From positions 1 to 64,000 of the forward strand of contig JANQMC010000167.1 of assembly GCA_028280305.1 (NCBI GenBank): 64,000 nucleotides of DNA, read 5' to 3'. A model generated the notes under the pieces. The model ran no database searches. It saw only the letters and a program-made list of their open reading frames with translations, and was not told the DNA's origin. Positions 37,758-47,515 of this stretch are shown here, one piece after another. The number at the start of each line of letters is the position of its first letter. Position 1 is the first letter of the stretch. Both the position numbers and the translations under genes were made by a program. Source of the DNA: Pelagibius sp. Lineage in GTDB: Bacteria > Pseudomonadota > Alphaproteobacteria > Kiloniellales > Kiloniellaceae.

Positions 37758-38513
37758 TCAGATGCCGCTGCGCTTTGGCAGGGCGGCATAGAGGTGAACA
37801 TGAGCAACCTCGGCAAAATCGCCGGGAAGGGCACCATAGGTCTTGCCGTCACTGTGCCAGGCAATGGCCAATCCGGCGAAAAGATGCTCCCCGGTCAACT
37901 GCAGGCAAGGCTTGAATGCCGCGTTGAAGGTCGCGTTTCCGTCATCATCGGCTGTGAAAACCGACTGCGTGCCGTCGCGCTTGCCGACCGGCAGGTCGTA
38001 GGTTCCGATGAAAGGCGTGGTCGGCGGTGACGCCATGAAGAAGTGCCACATGGTGTAAACGCCGTCAGGCACCAGGCCGGTGAAGTCGACGGACAGATGC
38101 CCGGCGCCATCGGCGCAGCTGTATTGGGCCTCACCTTTCGCGTCGAGCCATTCACCCAGGGTGAGGCCAAGCGGCTGGCCCTTTGGCCAGGGCCCGTTCG
38201 CTGTTTCGTCGAAGGGTTCGTGCGCAAGAGGTTCTGCCGCTGCGTAGAGGGGCAGGCTCAGATCCCGGTCGCCCTTGGTCGGACGAAAGACCTCTCCAGA
38301 CCCCGGCTCGCGTTCGATCAGGACATCCTGTTCGGCCAGATCATCGTCAATATGACGCTTGAACCGGAAAGTGAGGCTGACCGGCGCGTCATAGGCGGCC
38401 TCGGCCGCAGGCGTGGTAGCCTCTCCCGCCCGAACAACGCCGCCCCCAAAAGCAATTCCCGCGCCTAGGGCAAACAGGGCCGAGGTCGTCATCAATAAAT
38501 TTCTGGAAATCAT
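37758..38513 (-). CDS. Exported protein of unknown function next to di-heme peroxidase
   Basis: This 251-residue protein has a signal peptide (MISRNLLMTTSALFALGAGI, cleavage probably near residue 29). The mature part looks beta-rich: VSLTFRFKRHIDDDL, GLVPDGVYTMWHFFMAS and GLAIAWHSDGKTYGALPGD. It has two cysteines (YSCADG, KPCLQL) that could form a disulfide. I do not recognise the family. It lies 89 bases downstream of the cytochrome c peroxidase-like gene on the same strand and probably shares its transcript, so it may be a periplasmic partner or substrate. Confidence 0.72.
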   Translation of the reverse strand: MISRNLLMTTSALFALGAGIAFGGGVVRAGEATTPAAEAAYDAPVSLTFRFKRHIDDDLAEQDVLIEREPGSGEVFRPTKGDRDLSLPLYAAAEPLAHEPFDETANGPWPKGQPLGLTLGEWLDAKGEAQYSCADGAGHLSVDFTGLVPDGVYTMWHFFMASPPTTPFIGTYDLPVGKRDGTQSVFTADDDGNATFNAAFKPCLQLTGEHLFAGLAIAWHSDGKTYGALPGDFAEVAHVHLYAALPKRSGI

Positions 38514-38602
38514 CTAAAGATCCTTTGCAAAGATGCGGCGACTTATCCGGTTTTTGACTGCAGGGCGAAGGGGCCGGCAGTCAGGGTCAAATCGCTTGGT
38601 AT

Positions 38603-40084
38603 TCAGTCCGGCACCGGCAGGCCGCTGGGCACCGTCTCTGGAACCAGGTCGCTCTGGTCGCGGCTGCGCGGATCGGTCAGCGAGCTGAGAAAAGCCAGAA
38701 GATCCTCAACCTCGTCGTCATCCAGAGGAACCGCCGGCAGTTCGTTGGCTTGCGCGATTGGCTGGCGAAGTGCCGGGGTCTCTTGCACCCAGGTATCGCG
38801 GCGCAGATAGTCGGCCATGCGCTTGGGGTTGACCGCTTCGTAGGTCAATTGCGACCCCTCCGCCGTCGGCTCGACAACGATGCCGAGCGCCGGTAGATCC
38901 GCCGCGTCCTGGCGGAAACTCTCAAGGGACGACGTGGGATCAAGATGATGCCGAACGACGTCTTCCAGACGGTTGAAGCTGCCCGCATGTCCCCAGGGGC
39001 CGGTCAGTTCAACATTGCGCAGGGACGGCGTCCGAAAGCGGTACTTGTCGGCGTTCTTGAACGTCACACGATAGCGCCCGAAGTCCTCGAGCCGCCCGGC
39101 AAACCCGGTGCTCTGCCAATAAGACTGCTCCCATCCATCGTTCTTGCCCGGTCCGATCTGCGGCATGGCGATGGCATGAAACCGCTGATCGGTCTGGAAC
39201 TTGCCGCTATGGCAGCCGCTGCATCCAGCAGCGCCATAAAACAAGTCCATGCCGCGGCGGACCGCCGCTGTCAGGTGGGCGGGGTCACGGTCACGGAGAT
39301 AGCGGTCAAAAGGGCTGTCGTCGGGCCGAAACGCGGTGGCTTCGAAGGCCGCAATGGCGTTGGCGGCATGGACAAAGCGGATATCTTCGGCAGCGGTGAT
39401 TTCCGGGAAGGCCGACTTGAAGAGCGTTACATATTCGGGAATCGCCTGAAGGCGCGCCGCCAGAAGCCCCCAAGCCCCCGTCGGCCCCTCGAGATGATCC
39501 AGGGCCACGGCCGTGGCAATCGGGTTTTCGCCTTTGTGCCCGGCCATCTCAACCGGCGACAGCACCGGAAACAAGGCCTGGGCAGCCAGCACGCTGTCCA
39601 GGCCCTGCGGCAGTTTCTCGCGCGCCGGCGTCCAAAAGCCGCTGGGCCAGGTGTGCCGGTGATCGACTTCTACCCGCCCGTCGTGGTTCAGGCGCTCGAA
39701 CGCCCTTGCACCGAGAAAGTAGAGCGCCGGGGCGTTACGCGGTACCCGGCCAAGCAACGGCGAAGAGGCGTTGCTGCGGCGATCCTTGCCGAGACCACTG
39801 GCGCCTTCGCCAAGGGAAAGAGAAACCGCATCTGATGTGCCCGTTGTCGGATGATGGCAGGTCGCGCAGGCAATGTTGCGATTGCCGCTCAGGATCTTGT
39901 CGAAAAACAACAGCCGGCCCAGATGGACCTTCGCCTCGGGCGGGCGCCCGTTATCGTAGAAATCCTCATCGGCGACCGGCGCGATACCGGCCGCGGGATC
40001 CGCCAGGCTTAAGGCGGGCGCCAGGAGCAACAGTGTTATGACGGCAACGGCGGGGAGAAAACGAACGTCGCAAAATCGGGGCAT
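38603..40084 (-). CDS. Di-heme cytochrome c peroxidase (MauG family)
   Basis: This 493-residue periplasmic protein has a signal peptide (about 1-29) and two c-type heme sites: CATCH at 73-77 and CSGCH at 288-292. GRLLFFDKILSGNRNIACAT, FPVLSPVEMAGHK and FRTPSLRNVELTGPWGHAGS are typical of the CcpA/MauG superfamily. Such proteins reduce hydrogen peroxide or perform oxidative protein modification. It is longer than classical CcpA (about 330 residues) because of an insertion between the hemes and a C-terminal tail. The next gene downstream encodes an exported unknown that may be functionally linked. Confidence 0.9.
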   Translation of the reverse strand: MPRFCDVRFLPAVAVITLLLLAPALSLADPAAGIAPVADEDFYDNGRPPEAKVHLGRLLFFDKILSGNRNIACATCHHPTTGTSDAVSLSLGEGASGLGKDRRSNASSPLLGRVPRNAPALYFLGARAFERLNHDGRVEVDHRHTWPSGFWTPAREKLPQGLDSVLAAQALFPVLSPVEMAGHKGENPIATAVALDHLEGPTGAWGLLAARLQAIPEYVTLFKSAFPEITAAEDIRFVHAANAIAAFEATAFRPDDSPFDRYLRDRDPAHLTAAVRRGMDLFYGAAGCSGCHSGKFQTDQRFHAIAMPQIGPGKNDGWEQSYWQSTGFAGRLEDFGRYRVTFKNADKYRFRTPSLRNVELTGPWGHAGSFNRLEDVVRHHLDPTSSLESFRQDAADLPALGIVVEPTAEGSQLTYEAVNPKRMADYLRRDTWVQETPALRQPIAQANELPAVPLDDDEVEDLLAFLSSLTDPRSRDQSDLVPETVPSGLPVPD

Positions 40085-40235
40085 GGTAAAGGCTCATTCC
40101 CGCGGCTGAGCGGCGGCGTCAGGTATCGCCGATGTCTCATCCGGGGGAAATCGGGCAGCTGTCCCATTCACCGCCGAAAGCCGAGGAATTTAATGGTACA
40201 GCTGTCCCGGTCAAAGTCGCCGCAGGCAACGGATC

Positions 40236-41168
40236 TCAGAGATCCGGCAGTTCGTCGCGGCGCGGCAGGTCGGCACCGCGCCGCGCACAAGTGATGCCCG
40301 CCGCATCGATCGCGAAAGCGACGACACGGCGGCAGTCTTCAAGTGACAGCGCGCGCAGCCCTGCGCGTGTCGCCCTGTCCAATTCCTGCAGGCCGCAAAG
40401 CAACGCCGCCTGGAAGGTGTCTCCGGCCCCCACGGTATCCACGGTCTCGACCTTTCGGCCGGGTGCCTCGAAAACCTCGCCCCGCAGAGAGACCAGGGCC
40501 CCCTCGGAGCCCTTGGTTATGACCACGAGTTGGACGCCCTGCCGATGCCAGGCTGTCGCAACGTCGCCAGCTCCAGCCTTGGGAAAGAGCGTCTCCAGAT
40601 CTTCGTCACTGACCTTGACGAGATCGGCGGTCTCGGCGAAAGCCTCGACCCGTTCACGCCAACACAGGGCATCCGGCTCGACATTCAGACGCACATTGGG
40701 ATCGAGCGAGATCAAGCGCTGGCCGCTCTGCTGTTGCGCAAGCGTCAGGAAGGTGGAACCGGTCGGCTCGACAACCAGGGAATAGGAACCGAAGTGCAGC
40801 CCGGTGATATCTTCGGCAAGGTTCGGGAGATCAACCAGGTTCAACACCCGGTCCGCCGCCTCATGGCCGTAAAAGCTGTAGTGCGGAACGCCGGCGGGAT
40901 CGAGCCCGACCAGCGCCAAGGTGGTGGGATTGGCTTTGCCGATGACGTGACGGGTATCGACCCCTTCCTCGCGCAACACCCGCTCCAGCCGCCGGCCCAG
41001 CGGATCTTCGGATATCCCGCCGAAGAGCGCCGCCTCACGCCCCAGGCGCGAAAGACCGATCGTGACATTGAAAGGCGAGCCGCCGATGCGCGCATCCAGG
41101 GTGAAGCCGGTAGCCGTCTCTTCGGCGGGGAAAACGTCGTAGAGAGCCTCGCCGCAAATCAAAAACAT
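40236..41168 (-). CDS. frcK: PfkB-family carbohydrate kinase, probable fructokinase
   Basis: This 310-residue sugar kinase probably phosphorylates the fructose imported by the adjacent ABC transporter. The N-terminal IGGSPFNVTIGLSRLG and C-terminal DTVGAGDTFQAALL motifs are the PfkB signatures; the catalytic base is the aspartate of GAGDTF. I chose the ATG at 41168 with TAGGAATT upstream; an in-frame TTG lies nine bases earlier. It is the last gene of the frcB-frcC-frcA-frcK order known from Sinorhizobium. A terminator-like hairpin lies just before it and may reduce its expression. Confidence 0.86.
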   Translation of the reverse strand: MFLICGEALYDVFPAEETATGFTLDARIGGSPFNVTIGLSRLGREAALFGGISEDPLGRRLERVLREEGVDTRHVIGKANPTTLALVGLDPAGVPHYSFYGHEAADRVLNLVDLPNLAEDITGLHFGSYSLVVEPTGSTFLTLAQQQSGQRLISLDPNVRLNVEPDALCWRERVEAFAETADLVKVSDEDLETLFPKAGAGDVATAWHRQGVQLVVITKGSEGALVSLRGEVFEAPGRKVETVDTVGAGDTFQAALLCGLQELDRATRAGLRALSLEDCRRVVAFAIDAAGITCARRGADLPRRDELPDL

Positions 41169-41187
41169 GCCGTACAATTCCTAGCTG

Positions 41188-41228
41188 AAAAAAGTGGGGC
41201 GCGAAGTCAGAGATCTATATCGCGCCCC
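41188..41228 (-). terminator. Terminator or attenuator between frcA and frcK
   Basis: Read on the minus strand, a 9-pair perfect stem (GGGGCGCGA with TCGCGCCCC) encloses a 15-base loop and is followed by A, C and six T. It ends only about 10 bases before the frcK ribosome site. It looks like a working rho-independent terminator inside the operon, so frcK may be made by read-through or from its own promoter. Confidence 0.75.
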
Positions 41229-41282
41229 AGGCAAGTCGGCGGTCCGCCATGGCCGAACCGCCGCAGGGAGAGTCCGTTGGTC

Positions 41283-42083
41283 CTAATTCAAAACCGCCCC
41301 TTCCGGCAGTGCCATCTCCGCCGGCGGATCCATCGCGCCGGTCATGATGGCCACGGCATCGGACATGGAGAAGTCCTGGGGGCGGATGACCGCGTGTCGC
41401 CTGCTCAGCCGGTGAATATGGATGCGGTCGGCAACCTCGAAGACATGCGGCATGTTGTGGGAGATCAAGACAATGGGCATGCCGCGCGCCTTCACGTCCT
41501 GGATCAGCTCCAACACCCGGCGGCTCTCCTTCACGCCCAGCGCCGCCGTGGGTTCGTCCATGATGACGAACTTGGTGGCAAAGGCAGCGGCGCGCGCCAC
41601 CGCCACGCCCTGGCGCTGTCCGCCCGACAGAGTCTCGACGGCCTGGGTAATGGACTGAACGGTCATCAAGCCGAGTTCGGTCAGCTTGTCGCGCGCAAAG
41701 TCGCGCATTTTCTTCTTGTCGAGCATCTTGAAGACGGAGCCGGCAATACCTTCCTTGTGAATCTCGCGGCCGAGAAACATGTTGTCGGCGATCGACAGAG
41801 CCGGCGACAGGGCGAGGTTCTGATAAACGGTTTCGATACCCGCGTCCCGCGCTTCCATCGGCGAGGCAAAGCGGATCTCTTCACCGTCCAAACGGATCTC
41901 GCCTTCATCGATCTGAACGGCGCCGCAAAGCGCCTTCACCAGGGTTGACTTGCCGGCACCGTTGTCGCCGATGATCGCCAGCACCTCACCGGGAAAGAGG
42001 TCGAAGTCGGCGCTATCCATGGCCGTCACACGGCCGTAGCGCTTTGTGAGGCCGCGGCCGGTCATAACAGGTTTCAGGCTCAT
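41283..42083 (-). CDS. frcA: Sugar ABC transporter ATP-binding protein
   Basis: This 266-residue ATPase drives uptake through the FrcC permease. Walker A is GDNGAGKSTL (about 36-45), the signature is LSGGQRQGVAVARA and Walker B is FVIMDEPTAAL. A single ATPase domain is present, as in FrcA, not the double domain of RbsA/XylG. I chose the ATG at 42083, which overlaps the permease stop (ATGA); the upstream ORF extension lies inside the permease gene. It belongs to the frcBCAK-like fructose operon. Confidence 0.9.
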   Translation of the reverse strand: MSLKPVMTGRGLTKRYGRVTAMDSADFDLFPGEVLAIIGDNGAGKSTLVKALCGAVQIDEGEIRLDGEEIRFASPMEARDAGIETVYQNLALSPALSIADNMFLGREIHKEGIAGSVFKMLDKKKMRDFARDKLTELGLMTVQSITQAVETLSGGQRQGVAVARAAAFATKFVIMDEPTAALGVKESRRVLELIQDVKARGMPIVLISHNMPHVFEVADRIHIHRLSRRHAVIRPQDFSMSDAVAIMTGAMDPPAEMALPEGAVLN

Positions 42084-43303
42084 GCGCTTACCCTCCGGAT
42101 CCACTGGTCCATGGCTACAGCGACAATGATGAGAAGGCCGACGGCAAAGGTCTGCCATAGGACGTCGACGCCCCCGAGCTTGAGGCCGGAGCGGAACACG
42201 CCGACAATCAAGGCGCCGAAAAGGGTGCCGAAGATCGCCCCGCGGCCGCCGAACAGGGAGGTGCCGCCGATCACGACCGCCGTAATTGCATCGAGATTGC
42301 CTTCGTAGAACGATTGCGGGGAGGCGGAACCGACGCGGCCGATGGCCGCCCAGCCGCCAAGCGCACAGAGGAAGCCGGCGGCCCCGTAAACCGACAGCAG
42401 CACCCGGTCGGTGCGGATGCCGGAAAGCTCCGCCGCCTCCCGGTCATCGCCCACGGCGTAGACCGCCCTTCCCCAGGCCGTCCAGTTCAAGGCGTACCAG
42501 AGAACGATGAAGATGCCGACCATCAGGAAAGAGCCCAGAGTGAACTGCGCGCCCAGCAACTCGACCCTGAGGCCGAAGATCTTCAACAGCGGCGCCGTCG
42601 CATCGATATCCTGGCTGCGAACCGTTTCGGACTCCGAATACCAGAGATTGAGGGCGAAGAAGATCGACCAGGCCCCCAGGGTAACGATGAAGGGCGGCAG
42701 CCGCAGTTCCAGCGCCGGCCCGAAATTCAGCCATCCGATGGCAAGGCCGGCGATCATGCCGATCGGCACGACATAGATGAGCGGCAGATCGAGGCCCAGC
42801 AGGAAAACCCAGGAAAGCACCGCGACGGCAATGGGCACCAGGCGCGCCCGCGTTGCCAAGCTGCCGTTGAAGAGGCCACAGGCAAGCCCGACGCCGAGGC
42901 CGATGACAACGGCCAGAATCGCGGGCACATCGCCCTGAACCGCGAGGCGGCCCATCACCATGTAGCTCAGCACCATGATCGCGGCGACGCTGAGGTCGAT
43001 GCCGGCGGTCAGAATGACGAGCGTCTGGGCGGCGCCCAGAATGCCGATGATCGTGACCTGCTGGATGATGAGCGAGAGATTGAACGCCGAGAAGAAGTTG
43101 TTGGCGATGACCCCGAAGACAAGGCAAGAGAGAATCAGAACCACCACCGGCGCAGCAGTCGGATTGGCGTGCAGGAAGTGATGGAATTTCGCCAGCGGTG
43201 AGGTGTCCCGCATCTCGAAAGACGCGGCCTCGGTTGAACTCTGATCGAGGACTTTCTCGAAATCCTGAGGTCCGCGCGGCGGCACTGCCCGGTCGTCGGC
43301 CAT
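42080..43303 (-). CDS. frcC: Sugar ABC transporter permease
   Basis: This 407-residue inner-membrane permease has about ten hydrophobic segments and belongs to the ribose/fructose (BPD_transp_2) family. VILTAGIDLSVAAIMVLS and VIGGTSLFGGRGAIFGTLFG are characteristic loops that contact the ATPase. A long charged N-terminal extension (about 1-45) is present. I chose the ATG at 43303 with GGAGGA just upstream. It overlaps frcA by four bases and follows frcB after a 98-base gap that holds a hairpin. Confidence 0.9.
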   Translation of the reverse strand: MADDRAVPPRGPQDFEKVLDQSSTEAASFEMRDTSPLAKFHHFLHANPTAAPVVVLILSCLVFGVIANNFFSAFNLSLIIQQVTIIGILGAAQTLVILTAGIDLSVAAIMVLSYMVMGRLAVQGDVPAILAVVIGLGVGLACGLFNGSLATRARLVPIAVAVLSWVFLLGLDLPLIYVVPIGMIAGLAIGWLNFGPALELRLPPFIVTLGAWSIFFALNLWYSESETVRSQDIDATAPLLKIFGLRVELLGAQFTLGSFLMVGIFIVLWYALNWTAWGRAVYAVGDDREAAELSGIRTDRVLLSVYGAAGFLCALGGWAAIGRVGSASPQSFYEGNLDAITAVVIGGTSLFGGRGAIFGTLFGALIVGVFRSGLKLGGVDVLWQTFAVGLLIIVAVAMDQWIRRVSA

Positions 43304-43333
43304 AGCGATTCCTCCCAAGACTTTTGGTTATTG

Positions 43334-43358
43334 GGGGAGGCGCGGCGAACGCCTCCCC
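43334..43358 (-). other. Stable hairpin between frcB and frcC
   Basis: A 9-pair stem (GGGGAGGCG with CGCCTCCCC) encloses a 7-base loop and has no T-run after it. Such hairpins commonly follow binding-protein genes in ABC operons; they protect the upstream message and lower permease expression. Confidence 0.7.
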
Positions 43359-43401
43359 ATGCTTTCTCGAGTACCGGTAGCTTACCCGGTGAGGCGGGTC
43401 A

Positions 43402-44439
43402 TCAGCCCCAGCACTTCTTCAGGGCCTCTTCGGAGGTGATCGAAGGAATGCCGTCGACCGGTTCGTCGGTGACCAGCTCGACACCCGTATTGTAGAAGCT
43501 CAACCCTTCGGAATTCGCCGGCTTCACGCCCGTCTTGGCGTATTCAGCCACCGCTTCCACGCCCAGCGAGGCCATCAGCAGAGGGAATTGCATGGAGGTC
43601 GCCCCGATAACCCCGTCCTTCACGTTCTGGACGCCGGGGCAACCGCCGTCGACCGAGACGATCAGCACCTGATCGGCCAGCCCGAAAGACTTCAGGCCCT
43701 CATAGGCACCCGCCGCCGCCGGCTCGTTGATGGTGTGGATCACGTTGATGCCCGGATCCTTCTGCAACAGGTTCTCGATGGCGGTGCGCCCGCCCTCTTC
43801 CGAGCCCAGCGTCGAATCGCCGCCGACGATCCGCGGATCGTCTTCATCGTACATCCTGTCGATGTTCTTCACATCGACGCCGAAGCCTTTAAGGAAGCCC
43901 TGGTTGCGCAGGACATCCACGGTGATCTGCGCCTCGGAGAGGTCGAGCGTGGCAATCTTCGCCTTTGTCGTGTCGCCCATCTTGGCGGCGGCCCATTGAC
44001 CGATCAGCTCGCCGGCCCTGAAGTTATCGGTTGCGAAGGTGGCGTCCGCGGAGTCCGCGGGATCGAAGGGCGTGTCCAGGGCAATAACCAGAAGCCCGGC
44101 TTCGCGCGCCCGCTTCACCGTGTCGGCAAGACCGGCCGGGTCGGAGGGGGTGATCAGGATGCCCTTGGCCCCGGCGGCGACCAGACTCTCGATGGCCTCG
44201 ATCTGGGCCTCGTTGTCGCCATCGTATTTGCCGGCGAAGGTGCGCAGCTCGACACCCATCTCCTTGGCCTTGGCCTCGGCACCCTGGCGCATTTTCACGA
44301 AGAAGGGATTGGTGTTGGTCTTGGTGATCAGGCCGACGATGACATCCTCGGCCAGAACCGGCATTGCGAAGCCGCTCATCGCGAGCAGGCCTGCAGCGGT
44401 CAGGGTTCCAAAAAGCCCGGCTTTCTTGGCGGTTTTCAT
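43402..44439 (-). CDS. frcB: Periplasmic sugar-binding protein of ABC transporter
   Basis: This 345-residue type-I periplasmic binding protein has a signal peptide (about 1-30, ending PVLAED). [40 protein letters not shown] and [19 protein letters not shown] match the FrcB/ribose-binding group, and I judge fructose the likeliest ligand. I chose the ATG at 44439 with AGGGAGGA upstream; the ORF extends farther but without sense. It is the first gene of the frc operon and is divergent from glgC. The shared upstream region carries a candidate ROK-regulator site. Confidence 0.9.
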   Translation of the reverse strand: MKTAKKAGLFGTLTAAGLLAMSGFAMPVLAEDVIVGLITKTNTNPFFVKMRQGAEAKAKEMGVELRTFAGKYDGDNEAQIEAIESLVAAGAKGILITPSDPAGLADTVKRAREAGLLVIALDTPFDPADSADATFATDNFRAGELIGQWAAAKMGDTTKAKIATLDLSEAQITVDVLRNQGFLKGFGVDVKNIDRMYDEDDPRIVGGDSTLGSEEGGRTAIENLLQKDPGINVIHTINEPAAAGAYEGLKSFGLADQVLIVSVDGGCPGVQNVKDGVIGATSMQFPLLMASLGVEAVAEYAKTGVKPANSEGLSFYNTGVELVTDEPVDGIPSITSEEALKKCWG

Positions 44440-44565
44440 AGCGGTAGTCCTCCCTTGGGGCGTGACGTGTTTTCCGTTTCGTTTTTTCGGAGTTTTACCT
44501 GCCGACCCGATCCCCGGGCCAACCACTCCCTATGTTCCGATTTAAACGCTGGCCGTGTGCCTTGT

Positions 44566-44596
44566 CAATAAATAAATCAAATTGAGTTTCTTATTG
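44566..44596. promoter_or_regulatory. Candidate ROK operator in the frcB/glgC divergent promoter region
   Basis: CAATAA (44566-44571) and TTATTG (44591-44596) form an inverted repeat around an AT-rich core. The motif AATAAATCA at 44571-44579 recurs exactly at 53379-53387, just upstream of the ROK regulator gene. AT-rich inverted repeats of this type resemble sites bound by ROK repressors such as NagC and Mlc. It lies 127 bases before frcB and 124 bases before glgC, so it could control both operons. Confidence 0.45.
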
Positions 44597-44719
44597 GCAA
44601 CAGCACGGAAATGAACCATGATGACCGCGAATAAACAGCACCGCCGAAGGCCGCGGCGCTCTATATTGAGCGGCACAGACCCGAAAACGGGCCGGCGGGG
44701 TCACCAAGGGAGAAAATCG

Positions 44720-45988
44720 ATGAAGACAATCCAAGGCGGCACCGGGACCCTGACCCGGCAATCGATGGCCTTTGTCCTGGCCGGCGGCCGCGGCAGCCGG
44801 CTCGAGGAATTGACGGACCGCCGCGCCAAGCCGGCGGTCTATTTCGGCGGCAAGAGCCGGATCATCGACTTCGCCCTCTCCAATGCGGTGAATTCCGGCA
44901 TTCGCCGGATCGGTGTGGCGACCCAATACAAGGCCCACAGTCTGATCCGTCATTTGCAGCGCGGTTGGAACTTTTTCCGGGCAGAGCGGAATGAAATGCT
45001 CGATATCCTCCCCGCCTCCCAGCGTGTCGACGAAGGGCATTGGTACCTGGGCACCGCCGATGCCGTGACCCAGAACATCGACATCATTGAAAGCTACGGC
45101 GTGAAGTACCTCGTCGTGCTGGCCGGCGACCACATCTACAAGATGGATTACGGGGTCATGCTCGCCCAGCACGTCGATTCCGGCGCCGACGTGACCGTCG
45201 GCTGCATAGAGGTGCCGCGCATGGAGGCGACGGGCTTCGGCGTCATGCATGTCGACGAAACCTCGCGCATCATCGACTTCGTCGAGAAACCGGCCGATCC
45301 GCCGGCGATCCCCGGCAAACCCGACCAGGCTCTGGCATCCATGGGCATCTATGTCTTCGAGACGGCCTTTCTGATCGACCTGCTGCACAAGGATGCCGCC
45401 GACCCGGACTCAGACCACGACTTCGGCAAGAACCTCATTCCCAGCCTGGTGAAAAACGGCAAGGCCGTCGCCCACAGGTTCTCCGATTCCTGCGTCATCA
45501 CAGGCACAGAGAAACAGCCCTACTGGCGCGATGTCGGCACCGTCGATTCCTTCTGGCAGGCCAACATCGACCTGACGAACTTCGAACCGGAGCTCGATAT
45601 CTACTCGCAGGACTGGCCAATCTGGACTTACAGCGAGGTGACGCCACCGGCCAAATTCATCCATGACGAGGACGACCGGCGCGGTTCCGCGGTCTCCTCC
45701 ATGGTCTCCGGCGGCTGCATCATTTCCGGGTCCAACGTCTCCGAAAGCCTGCTCTTCACCGGCGTGCACTGCCATTCCTACAGTCACCTGGACAAGGTGG
45801 TCGCCCTGCCCTACTGCACCATCAACCGCAATGCCCGGCTGACCAACGTCGTGCTCGATCGCGGTGTTTCCGTACCCGAAGGGCTGGTGGTGGGTGACGA
45901 TCCCGAAGAAGACGCACGGCATTTTCGGGTCACGGCAAACGGCGTGACCCTTGTCACGCAAAACATGATTGACAGCATGAACCGCTGA
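44720..45988 (+). CDS. glgC: Glucose-1-phosphate adenylyltransferase
   Basis: This 422-residue enzyme makes ADP-glucose, the committed step of glycogen synthesis. [20 protein letters not shown] is the N-terminal nucleotide motif, [14 protein letters not shown] the catalytic aspartate region, and FVEKPADPP the sugar-phosphate lysine region. The C-terminal left-handed helix domain is present. I chose the ATG at 44720 with AGGGAGA upstream. Rhizobial enzymes of this type are activated by fructose 6-phosphate and pyruvate, which would fit the divergent fructose operon. It is the first gene of the glg operon. Confidence 0.95.
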   Translation: MKTIQGGTGTLTRQSMAFVLAGGRGSRLEELTDRRAKPAVYFGGKSRIIDFALSNAVNSGIRRIGVATQYKAHSLIRHLQRGWNFFRAERNEMLDILPASQRVDEGHWYLGTADAVTQNIDIIESYGVKYLVVLAGDHIYKMDYGVMLAQHVDSGADVTVGCIEVPRMEATGFGVMHVDETSRIIDFVEKPADPPAIPGKPDQALASMGIYVFETAFLIDLLHKDAADPDSDHDFGKNLIPSLVKNGKAVAHRFSDSCVITGTEKQPYWRDVGTVDSFWQANIDLTNFEPELDIYSQDWPIWTYSEVTPPAKFIHDEDDRRGSAVSSMVSGGCIISGSNVSESLLFTGVHCHSYSHLDKVVALPYCTINRNARLTNVVLDRGVSVPEGLVVGDDPEEDARHFRVTANGVTLVTQNMIDSMNR

Positions 45989-46069
45989 ACGGCCCAGTAC
46001 CAAACAAGGCGCCTTGCCCCAAAAGCTTTTCAACTCTCTTACTCTGACCCCTCCTGGAATTCTTGCTGC

Positions 46070-47515
46070 ATGAAGGTTCTGTTCGTCGCATCGGAATGCG
46101 TCCCCTTCATCAAGACCGGCGGCCTCGCCGACGTCGTGGGTGCCCTGCCCGCGGCGCTGGCCTCTGAGGGGGTCGAGGCCCGGGTGCTGCTGCCCGCCTA
46201 TCCCGCGGTGAAAGCCGCCTTGCCCAAAGCAAAAGTCTTGAGACAGTTTCCGCGTTCTTTCGGCGGGCGTGGGCAGTTGATCGCCGGCAAGGCGGCGGGC
46301 CTGGATGTCATTGCCCTGGAGGCCCCGCATCTCTACGACCGCCCCGGCAATCCCTACCTCGCTGCGAACGGCAAGGACTGGCCGGACAATCACCTGCGCT
46401 ACGGCGCCCTCTGCCGCGTCGCCGCCCGCATTGCGGTGGAAGGCTGTGACGGCTGGCAGCCGGATGTGGTGCATCTCCACGACTGGCAGGCCGGATTGAC
46501 CGCGGCCTATCTGAAACTCGGTCGCCGCGCCGCGCCGCCCTGCGTCACCACGATCCACAACATCGCCTTCCAAGGGCTCTTCCCGGAGAAGACCGTGGAG
46601 ACGCTCGGTCTGCCGGAAAAGGGCTTTCATCCAGAGGGCTTCGAATACTTCGGCAAGCTCGGCTTTCTGAAAGCGGGCCTTGTCTATGCGGAGCGGATCA
46701 CCACCGTCAGCCCGACCTACGCCCGGGAGCTAACCAGCGCCGAGTTCGGTATGGGCCTGGAAGGAGTCATCGCCGCCCGGCGGACCCAGGTCAGCGGAAT
46801 CCTCAATGGCATCGACCTTGATATCTGGAACCCCGCAGCCGATCCGGAAATCGCCAAAACCTACTCCGCCAAAGCCCCGGCCGGAAAAGCCGCCAACCGG
46901 AAGGCCCTGGCAGAACGCTTCAAGCTGGACCCGGACAGCCGCGCGCCGCTGTTCTGCGTCGTCAGCCGCCTGACTCGGCAAAAGGGCCTCGACCTGTTGC
47001 TCGAAGCCTTGCCGCGTCTCATCGGGCGGGGCGCGAGCCTGGCGGTGCTCGGCTCCGGCGACGCCGATCTGGAAGCTGCCTATACGGCCGCCGCGCGCGA
47101 AAACCCGGGCCGGCTGGGCGTGGTGATCGGCTATGACGAGGCCCTGTCTCACCTGATGCAGGCGGGGGCGGACTCGATCCTGGTGCCATCGCGCTTCGAG
47201 CCCTGCGGCCTGACCCAGCTCTATGGTTTGCGTTACGGCACCCTGCCGCTGGTCGCGCGCACCGGCGGTCTGGCCGACACCGTGATCGACGCCAACGAGG
47301 CCGCGCTTCAGGCCGGCGTTGCCACAGGGTTTCAGTTCGCCCCCGTCGCCACCGCGCCGCTGGCCGATGCCATCGACCGCTGCTGCGATGCTTTTGCCGA
47401 CTCCAAGGCCTGGGGCGCCATGGTGCGGCGCGCGATGAAGCATCCGGTCGGCTGGGAAACCTCCGCCGCCGCCTATGCGAAGGTCTATCGGGAGATGATC
47501 GAGGCCCAACGATGA
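46070..47515 (+). CDS. glgA: Glycogen synthase (ADP-glucose)
   Basis: This 481-residue GT5 glycosyltransferase elongates alpha-1,4-glucan from ADP-glucose. The ADP-glucose motif KTGGLADVVGALP begins at K15. VVHLHDWQAGL and the C-terminal SRFEPCGLTQLYGLRYGTLP (including the catalytic EPCGL glutamate region) are present. It starts 81 bases after glgC and ends where a 17-base tandem repeat begins; the TGA stop is part of the first repeat unit. Confidence 0.95.
   Translation: MKVLFVASECVPFIKTGGLADVVGALPAALASEGVEARVLLPAYPAVKAALPKAKVLRQFPRSFGGRGQLIAGKAAGLDVIALEAPHLYDRPGNPYLAANGKDWPDNHLRYGALCRVAARIAVEGCDGWQPDVVHLHDWQAGLTAAYLKLGRRAAPPCVTTIHNIAFQGLFPEKTVETLGLPEKGFHPEGFEYFGKLGFLKAGLVYAERITTVSPTYARELTSAEFGMGLEGVIAARRTQVSGILNGIDLDIWNPAADPEIAKTYSAKAPAGKAANRKALAERFKLDPDSRAPLFCVVSRLTRQKGLDLLLEALPRLIGRGASLAVLGSGDADLEAAYTAAARENPGRLGVVIGYDEALSHLMQAGADSILVPSRFEPCGLTQLYGLRYGTLPLVARTGGLADTVIDANEAALQAGVATGFQFAPVATAPLADAIDRCCDAFADSKAWGAMVRRAMKHPVGWETSAAAYAKVYREMIEAQR

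Noticed and set aside
40530-41948. Long plus-strand ORF opposite frcK and frcA
   Set aside because: It lies antisense to two genes with clear kinase and ABC motifs; its translation has no recognisable domain and reflects high third-position GC.
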